Assembly (NCBI GenBank): GCA_017983955.1
Contig: JAGOAJ010000003.1
Coordinates: 92,307-156,306 of the forward strand
DNA from: Burkholderiaceae bacterium
GTDB lineage: Bacteria > Pseudomonadota > Gammaproteobacteria > Burkholderiales > Burkholderiaceae_B
Reading direction: 5' to 3'
Length of the DNA stretch: 64,000 bases
The number at the start of each line of letters is the position of its first letter. Positions within the stretch are counted from its first letter, which is position 1. The notes beneath the pieces were generated by a model. That model was given only the letters and a program-made list of their open reading frames with translations. It was not told the DNA's origin and made no database searches. This document shows, piece by piece, positions 63,884-64,000 of the stretch. The translations under genes were made by a program, and so were the position numbers.

Positions 63884-63992
63884 ATGGCACTCACTCAATA
63901 AGATAGTGCGGCGATTCTACCTAGTGTTAACCAAAACACCAAAACGACCGGGTACAATTCGCTACGTTCAGTTGGTATTTTATGGAAGGGTA

Positions 63993-64000
63993 ATGCGCAT
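63993..64000 (+). CDS. start of a gene cut by the window end
   Basis: ATG 63993 is preceded by GGAAGGG with good spacing, and a TACAAT -10-like box lies at 63953-63958. Only two codons and a bit are visible. In many proteobacteria folB lies divergent from plsY, but nothing in the sequence here confirms this. Confidence 0.4.

Overview
The window looks like chromosome of a betaproteobacterium of the Burkholderiales, most likely Alcaligenaceae. This rests on protein style and gene content (OsmC-YcaO fusion, RecBCD, a stand-alone EF-G, a RIO1-type kinase, DUF1641 beside sulfide:quinone reductase, several GGDEF proteins) and is an inference; no rRNA or tRNA gene was found to anchor it.

Bases 1-7900 are an accessory region. 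It holds the 3' end of an unknown gene, a broken AbiE-type (type IV) toxin-antitoxin pair, a second intact AbiE pair, and directly behind that two uncharacterised genes that each carry an RxxxxH motif typical of HEPN ribonucleases. A tyrosine-integrase fragment follows, then a small cupin/SnoaL operon. Two imperfect ~120-bp direct repeats, each ending in an intrinsic terminator, frame the integrase-to-cupin segment.

Bases 7900-29600 are mostly metabolic and regulatory. They hold a VOC protein, an OsmC-YcaO fusion, a PhnB-like protein, a periplasmic-sensor diguanylate cyclase, a PBP7-like endopeptidase, a PAS-GAF-GGDEF protein and hsp20-lon. A FadR-type regulator is followed by a catabolic operon (hydroxyacid dehydrogenase, HpaI-type aldolase, aminotransferase, amino-acid-binding protein) with a clear TnGTnnnACnA operator. 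Next come a second orphan binding protein, a thiol-disulfide/cytochrome c group and a Fic AMP-transferase.

Bases 29600-42000 hold a magnesium operon (ACT-like small protein, 44-codon ORF, mgtE, mgtC) with a long structured leader, a lipoprotein and a stand-alone EF-G. A TetR gene with its own palindrome leads a sulfide:quinone reductase/DUF1641/three-domain copper nitrite reductase group. LysE and EamA exporters and a RIO1 kinase follow.

Bases 42000-64000 are housekeeping: an overlapping recC-recB-recD operon, an acyl-CoA synthetase, YajQ with a diguanylate cyclase, a universal stress protein, tadA, an LD-carboxypeptidase, an ABC-F ATPase, a YigZ protein with no ordinary start codon, a thioredoxin, an NCS2 purine permease, tsaD and plsY. 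The strongest candidate for something undescribed is the pair of HEPN-like genes behind the intact AbiE module.
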